Shown here piece by piece: positions 60,211 to 64,000 of a stretch of 64,000 bases of DNA. Numbering within the stretch: position 1 is the first letter of the stretch; each line of letters opens with the position of its first letter. The DNA is from Mariprofundus sp. KV (GTDB taxonomy: Bacteria > Pseudomonadota > Zetaproteobacteria > Mariprofundales > Mariprofundaceae): positions 124,001 through 188,000 of the forward strand of contig NZ_VWNB01000002.1 in assembly GCF_013387475.1 (NCBI RefSeq), read 5' to 3'. The position numbers were made by a program, and so were the translations under genes. The notes below the pieces were generated by a model. It saw nothing but the letters and a program-made list of their open reading frames with translations, searched no databases and was not told the DNA's origin.

Positions 60211-60913
60211 GCTAACGGATCACGGGTTCTCCTATAACCTGATCCGCAGTGCGAAGAGAAAAACCCTGAGCATCATCATTCGCGCCAACAGTGATGTCGA
60301 TGTGCTCGTGCCAACCAGAACCCCTATCGCATTTGTCGAGCAGTTTGTCAGCAGCAAGTCAGCATGGATCAAGAAAAAACTTCATTTTAACAGCGAGATA
60401 CGGCCTAGCGTTAAACTGAAAACATTCACCCGGGATGAACCGTTTCTGTTCAAGGGTAATACAGTAAATCTTGATATTCAAACTGGCCGAAGAGCTGTTG
60501 CTATCGTCGAAAACAAACTGACTGTTACCCTACCCGCCTCCACCGCTGTCGAGAAAAAAACAGCGCTCATCAGACGCGTGATTGAAAAGTGGTATCGCCA
60601 GCAGGCTGAAATCCATCTCAAGCAACGAACCGAGCAACTGGCTAAAGTGCTGGGTAAAAGCCCCACCCATGTCGGTGTAAAAGGTTACAGAAGCCGCTGG
60701 GGAAGTTGTCATCTTGATGGCCGTATCTATTTTAACTGGCGTCTGATCATGGCTCCTGAATGGGTTATCGATTATGTGATTCTACATGAACTCTGCCACC
60801 TGATTCACCACAACCATTCAAAAAATTACTGGGCTCTGGTGGAGTCTGTTATGCCCGACTATCGCCATGCCAAAGTGTGGTTAAAAACCAATTGCAACAC
60901 ACTTGATCTATAA
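60194..60913 (+). CDS. YgjP-like metal-dependent hydrolase (M48 family)
   Basis: The ~239-residue protein carries the YgjP/DUF45 core: VKGYRSRWGSCHLDGRIYFNWRL, then LHELCHLIHHNHSKNYW with HELCH at 198-202 and a likely third ligand at H208. The fold is that of a WLM-type metallopeptidase; activity on proteins is inferred. Start is GTG 60194 (TTG 60191 is an alternative), inside hslO. It ends a nearly continuous plus-strand run from mltB. Confidence 0.85.
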   Translation: MKLQRELTDHGFSYNLIRSAKRKTLSIIIRANSDVDVLVPTRTPIAFVEQFVSSKSAWIKKKLHFNSEIRPSVKLKTFTRDEPFLFKGNTVNLDIQTGRRAVAIVENKLTVTLPASTAVEKKTALIRRVIEKWYRQQAEIHLKQRTEQLAKVLGKSPTHVGVKGYRSRWGSCHLDGRIYFNWRLIMAPEWVIDYVILHELCHLIHHNHSKNYWALVESVMPDYRHAKVWLKTNCNTLDL

Positions 60914-61003
60914 ACAGCTGACGTCGAAAACTCAACTCTGGCTCAATATATGCGATAGATATCTGTGTGAGGTGAGATGAAATAAAAAATGCGAGGTAGT
61001 GAC

Positions 61004-61321
61004 ATGAGGACTATGAATCTATCAGAACTGACCGACAGGCAGCATCGCTATTTCTCTGAGAACAGAGTCCACCATCAAGCCCAGAACGATTGGCATATTG
61101 ATGTGTATGATGCCCCTTTCGATTTCATCCATATCTCCACAGCCTCCAAAGCGATCACCGAAGTGAGTTCCATCGATAAAATTGCCGAGCGTTTTATTGA
61201 AGGAGGTGGTGATATTGTCCGCTCAAAACTGGAGATTCCGGGCATTGGCACCCTGATTACCTGTGCCGACACCATCGGTCAGCGCTTCTCATTTATCGAA
61301 ACAGAATCCGAACAGGCGTAA
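61004..61321 (+). CDS. Small VOC/glyoxalase-like protein
   Basis: The ~105-residue protein looks like a single half of a VOC module: HIDVYDAPFDFIHISTASKAITEVSSIDKIAERFIEGGGDIV, then KLEIPGIGTLITCADTIGQRFSFIETE, which fits the glyoxalase C-terminal beta-alpha-beta-beta-beta unit. A usual VOC domain needs two such units, so this may dimerise. ATG 61004 has GAGG upstream. Function unknown. Confidence 0.6.
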   Translation: MRTMNLSELTDRQHRYFSENRVHHQAQNDWHIDVYDAPFDFIHISTASKAITEVSSIDKIAERFIEGGGDIVRSKLEIPGIGTLITCADTIGQRFSFIETESEQA

Positions 61322-61333
61322 TCGCCCCCTGCT

Positions 61334-61933
61334 TCAACGTCTCATATAGATGGTGAAATCATTAGCAAGATAGTCGTCATGCAACTCGCAATTGGGGCAG
61401 AGTGTTTTGCAGTACGCCAGCATCTCAAGTGGATCAACACTCTGCAGGTCATGTGCCCTGAGATGGCGAGCATCAAGCATATTAAAGGCAACACCCTTGC
61501 GGCACAGGGCATACATGCGGGCGATCTGTCTGCGCGCATACTCCCCCTCATCATGAAGCTGCTCATTCATCGCACCGGATAGAACCACCCAGTCAAATGC
61601 ACCATTCTCAAGTTCAAAATCGCTCAACTCACCACACAACAGTTCACACTCAGGATGCCGCTCGCGTGCCGTATAGATCAGATCGGGAGAGATATCGACA
61701 CCGGTAAAGTGAACAGGCACTCCCTGCCCCTCTATCCAGGATTTGAAATCAGCGAAGCCGCAACCGACATCAAGCACAGAATCACCACAACCGATGCCGA
61801 TATCGGCCAGCACCCTGAAACGGATCTCCTGAATCTCACGGCTCGACCAGTAGAGCGCATTGGGGTGATAGCCATGCCTTGTAAGGCTATCACGATGTTT
61901 GTCGACGATGCGTTTACGCTGCTCTTCTTTCAT
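61334..61933 (-). CDS. Class I SAM-dependent methyltransferase
   Basis: The 199-residue protein has the SAM motif VLDVGCGFADFKSW, then VHFTGVDISPDLIYTARERHPECELLCGELSDF and ALCRKGVAFNML. It is a Rossmann-type methyltransferase; substrate unknown. It is convergent with the VOC-like gene and divergent from the spermidine-synthase-like gene. Confidence 0.8.
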   Translation of the reverse strand: MKEEQRKRIVDKHRDSLTRHGYHPNALYWSSREIQEIRFRVLADIGIGCGDSVLDVGCGFADFKSWIEGQGVPVHFTGVDISPDLIYTARERHPECELLCGELSDFELENGAFDWVVLSGAMNEQLHDEGEYARRQIARMYALCRKGVAFNMLDARHLRAHDLQSVDPLEMLAYCKTLCPNCELHDDYLANDFTIYMRR

Positions 61934-62131
61934 TGCGGAAAAGTATCACAAAGCTTTGTTCTCCGGATAATGAAACTTACGGATTCCCCGATTGTACGAC
62001 AACAGGGACATCGGGGTCAGGTCTACTATTGTACCGCCACATAGCTGTTATTTTGTTTTACTGATTCTACGGGCAGTGTTCTCGATATAAATATATTCAG
62101 CAGATTTAAGGCTGACGAAAGGAAGTTAGCT
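61934..62131. other. Intergenic stretch with possible repeat remnant
   Basis: No gene is seen here. The segment GGGGTCAGGTCTACTATTGT near 62012-62031 resembles end sequences that flank REP-associated transposase genes in many proteobacteria. No transposase is present. Confidence 0.3.
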
Positions 62132-62806
62132 ATGATCCCGTTTAGACTGATTGATGAAGCCACTGAACACGGTACAACCATGCGCCTCTATAAACGTGGT
62201 ATCGACTATTCGATTCGTGTGGACAAAGCCGGAGACCTGATGAACAGCCGACTGCACTACTCCGAAGATGTGCTGGCAGAGCTGGCCTGCAAAGCAATCA
62301 GCGGACGCAAAAAGCCGCATCTGTTGGTGGGCGGTCTTGGCATGGGATATACGCTGGCTGCGGTACTTGCCAACACAACCGATTGCGCACGGGTTACCGT
62401 CTCTGAACTGATGTCAGCAGTGGTTCGCTGGAATCGGGAGTATCTGGGGATTCTGGCCGGCTGCCCGATTGAAGATGAGCGCGTTCATATTCTGGAGCAG
62501 GATGTCGGCAAGGTGATGTTTGAGAACAAAAACAGTTTTGATGCCATTATGCTCGATGTCGATAATGGCCCGGATGGCTTTACCCGTGATGACAATGATG
62601 CGCTGTACGGCCTGCGTGGACTGAACAACGCCTATGATGCACTTAAACCCGGTGGTGTACTCACTGTCTGGTCGGCCTCCAAAGATCAGGCATTTACCCA
62701 GCGCATGATGAAGGTCGGTTTCAAGGTGGATCAGAAACAGGTGCGCTCGCTCTCCCCCACACATGGCGTGCACCACACCATCTGGATTGGCATCCGTCCG
62801 GGTTAA
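62132..62806 (+). CDS. Spermidine-synthase-like protein
   Basis: The 224-residue protein has the methyltransferase/aminopropyltransferase fold: PHLLVGGLGMGYTLAAVLANTTDCARVTVSELMSAVVRWNREYL, then FDAIMLDVDNGPDGFTRDDN and LKPGGVLTVWSASKDQAFTQRM. It lacks the N-terminal beta domain of true SpeE, so spermidine synthesis is not established. Start ATG 62132 has AAGGAAG upstream. Confidence 0.75.
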   Translation: MIPFRLIDEATEHGTTMRLYKRGIDYSIRVDKAGDLMNSRLHYSEDVLAELACKAISGRKKPHLLVGGLGMGYTLAAVLANTTDCARVTVSELMSAVVRWNREYLGILAGCPIEDERVHILEQDVGKVMFENKNSFDAIMLDVDNGPDGFTRDDNDALYGLRGLNNAYDALKPGGVLTVWSASKDQAFTQRMMKVGFKVDQKQVRSLSPTHGVHHTIWIGIRPG

Positions 62807-62930
62807 GTGAGGTGAATCCCCTCCAGCCTGTGGCATTACGAGACTTAAACCTGTTTGTTCGTATACTTCCCATCCTATTCCACGCATCCGCAAATAATGG
62901 TAACGATCATCAGAGGAGAGAGCCCGGTTT

Positions 62931-63200
62931 ATGAATGAACAGCCCAACAACCCACTGCATGGCATGACCCTGGAGAAGATTCTCAATGCACTGGTTGAGC
63001 ACTATGGCTGGGGTGAACTGGGTATCTACGTCAGAATCAAATGCTTTAACAACGACCCATCAGTAAAATCCAGTCTGAAATTTCTGCGCAGAAATCCGTG
63101 GGCAAGAAGCAAAGTGGAGAACCTCTATCTCGATATGCTTAAAGAGATAGAGGATAAAAACAGACCCCGCTGGCCTTACACAAACAGCGTCGAAAAGTAG
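62931..63200 (+). CDS. VF530-family (DUF2132) DNA-binding protein
   Basis: The 89-residue protein matches the VF530 family: [52 protein letters not shown]. The family fold has been described as DNA-binding; no role is established. ATG 62931 follows AGAGGAGAG. It is followed by a 254-bp gap with hairpins and no gene. Confidence 0.88.
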   Translation: MNEQPNNPLHGMTLEKILNALVEHYGWGELGIYVRIKCFNNDPSVKSSLKFLRRNPWARSKVENLYLDMLKEIEDKNRPRWPYTNSVEK

Positions 63201-63454
63201 CCTCTTTCTCTTCCTCAATGCAGGCCTAATTGCGGGCTGCAGGCTGTGAGAAGCGTTGCAGTATTTAGCCCCAATCGCCCACCTCTTCGGGACACTTTAC
63301 AAATGCAGAATCTTACCCCATAAACGGCCTGCCCAGCTTCACAAAGCTGGCATATTAGTTAAAGAGATGTGGTAGTATCTGCAATCGCTGATGGAGACCA
63401 TCGGACAAAAGATAGACAAAATCTCTTATGAATCACGAATAGTGGGTGTGCTCA
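63201..63454. other. Gene-free stretch with one clear hairpin
   Basis: No gene is seen. CCAGCTT (63333-63339) pairs with AAGCTGG (63344-63350), a perfect 7-bp stem with a CACA loop; no T-tract follows. Confidence 0.5.
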
Positions 63455-64000
63455 ATGAATGAGACTGTATCATCAAACGACAATGACAAGCATGCGGCTC
63501 CTCCGCATGTATGGCATCAGCATATCAATCTCAAGCTGGCCGCATTGGGTCAGCCGACCTGCAAACTGGAAGGTGGTGACCACTCCTATCTGACCATCGC
63601 TGACAGCCTGCTTAAACACTACGCACGCCAGCGCCGTCTGCTATCGGCTTATCGCTGCCCTGCCGATCAGCGCATTCAGAACTTTCTCAACGCCTATCTG
63701 CGTGAGAACGGCGTAGAGCAGCAGGTGGAACTGCCCGGCACGACCTTCATTCTTGATCGTCCTGGCATGGCCCGTGAAGTATCTCTGCCGCTCAACGGCA
63801 CCCATTTCCACTCCGACCTGGTTGACTCCTACCGTCTGCTGCAGGGCGTGCTGCACAATCCGAAAAGCGACCGCCGCACTACCAAGGGTGTGTTCCATAT
63901 TGCTGCCGGCGGTCTGCCTGTGCCGGCCGACAAACTTGAGGTGCCGGTTGCCACCTTCGGCGCTCTGCTCAAAGAGGCGCTTGATCCCCCCCGCTCTCTG
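63455..64000 (+). CDS. Large unknown protein (5' part only)
   Basis: Open to the right window edge, 182 codons visible from ATG 63455. There is no signal peptide. The sequence HVWHQHINLKLAALGQPTCKLEGGDHSYLTIADSLLKHY is followed by FLNAYLRENG, LPLNGTHFHSDLVDSYRLLQGVLHNPKSDRRTTKGVFHIAAGGLPVPADKLEVP. I do not recognise the family with confidence. The visible part is soluble and looks like a large enzyme; some text is reminiscent of a nucleotide- or phosphate-handling protein, but I assign no function. Confidence 0.7.
   Translation, partial: MNETVSSNDNDKHAAPPHVWHQHINLKLAALGQPTCKLEGGDHSYLTIADSLLKHYARQRRLLSAYRCPADQRIQNFLNAYLRENGVEQQVELPGTTFILDRPGMAREVSLPLNGTHFHSDLVDSYRLLQGVLHNPKSDRRTTKGVFHIAAGGLPVPADKLEVPVATFGALLKEALDPPRSL

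Overview
The window is a gene-dense bacterial chromosome segment with no rRNA, tRNA, CRISPR array, intact insertion sequence or prophage. It encodes an LPS-making Gram-negative bacterium: BamB, BamE, RodZ, MltB/MltD, RlpA, SecB, and an HldD-like heptose epimerase. The mix of BamE, the monomeric NADP isocitrate dehydrogenase, the rlmN-pilW-rodZ and der-bamB-yfgM blocks, and many Roadblock/LC7 proteins next to an MglA-like GTPase suggests a proteobacterium. The Zetaproteobacteria (Mariprofundus-like iron oxidisers) are my best guess, but this is inference and no marker gene was compared.

Layout. 1-2187: surface polysaccharide and sulfate activation on the minus strand (rfbA partial, UDP-glucuronate epimerase, cysC). 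2439-6752: metH and secB, separated by a block of five consecutive hairpins. 6802-10700: ankyrin protein, monomeric icd, and a peptidoglycan-binding/degenerate P-loop pair. 10701-11376: a gene-free block rich in inverted repeats. 11377-15060: AsmA-like protein, hybrid histidine kinase, zinc-ribbon membrane protein. 15057-18156: a TCA operon mdh-sucC-sucD on the minus strand. 18364-20060: small unknown protein, hldD-like, bamE.

20191-26276 is the most unusual part. Five Roadblock/LC7 proteins, an ODP-type metallo-beta-lactamase-fold protein, a kinase-like/metallophosphoesterase fusion, a protein of unknown family and an MglA-like small GTPase lie together. A sixth Roadblock gene is at 30232. 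Two of the Roadblock genes appear to lack a canonical start codon; AUC (or AUU) is the best candidate. rlpA at 54419 appears to start at AUU.

26292-35632 holds mltD, a peptide-binding lipoprotein, ald, an HD-GYP protein, a redoxin-like protein without the expected cysteine, a MinD-like ATPase paired with a J-like/HTH protein, and rnfH-ratA. 35636-44344 is a minus-strand run: carB, greA, DUF4149, an AI-2E transporter, yfgM, bamB, der. 44514-48204 holds a GGDEF/EAL protein, two arsenosugar-type glycosyltransferase genes and an ATP-grasp-like gene. 48242-60913 is a long plus-strand series dominated by cell-envelope functions: rlmN, mtnP, pilW, rodZ, pcm, a lipoprotein, mltB, rlpA, LOG, rluA-type, dacA-type, dat, HAD, hslO, ygjP-like. 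The right end has a VOC-like protein, two methyltransferase-fold proteins, a VF530 protein, and a large gene cut by the window edge.
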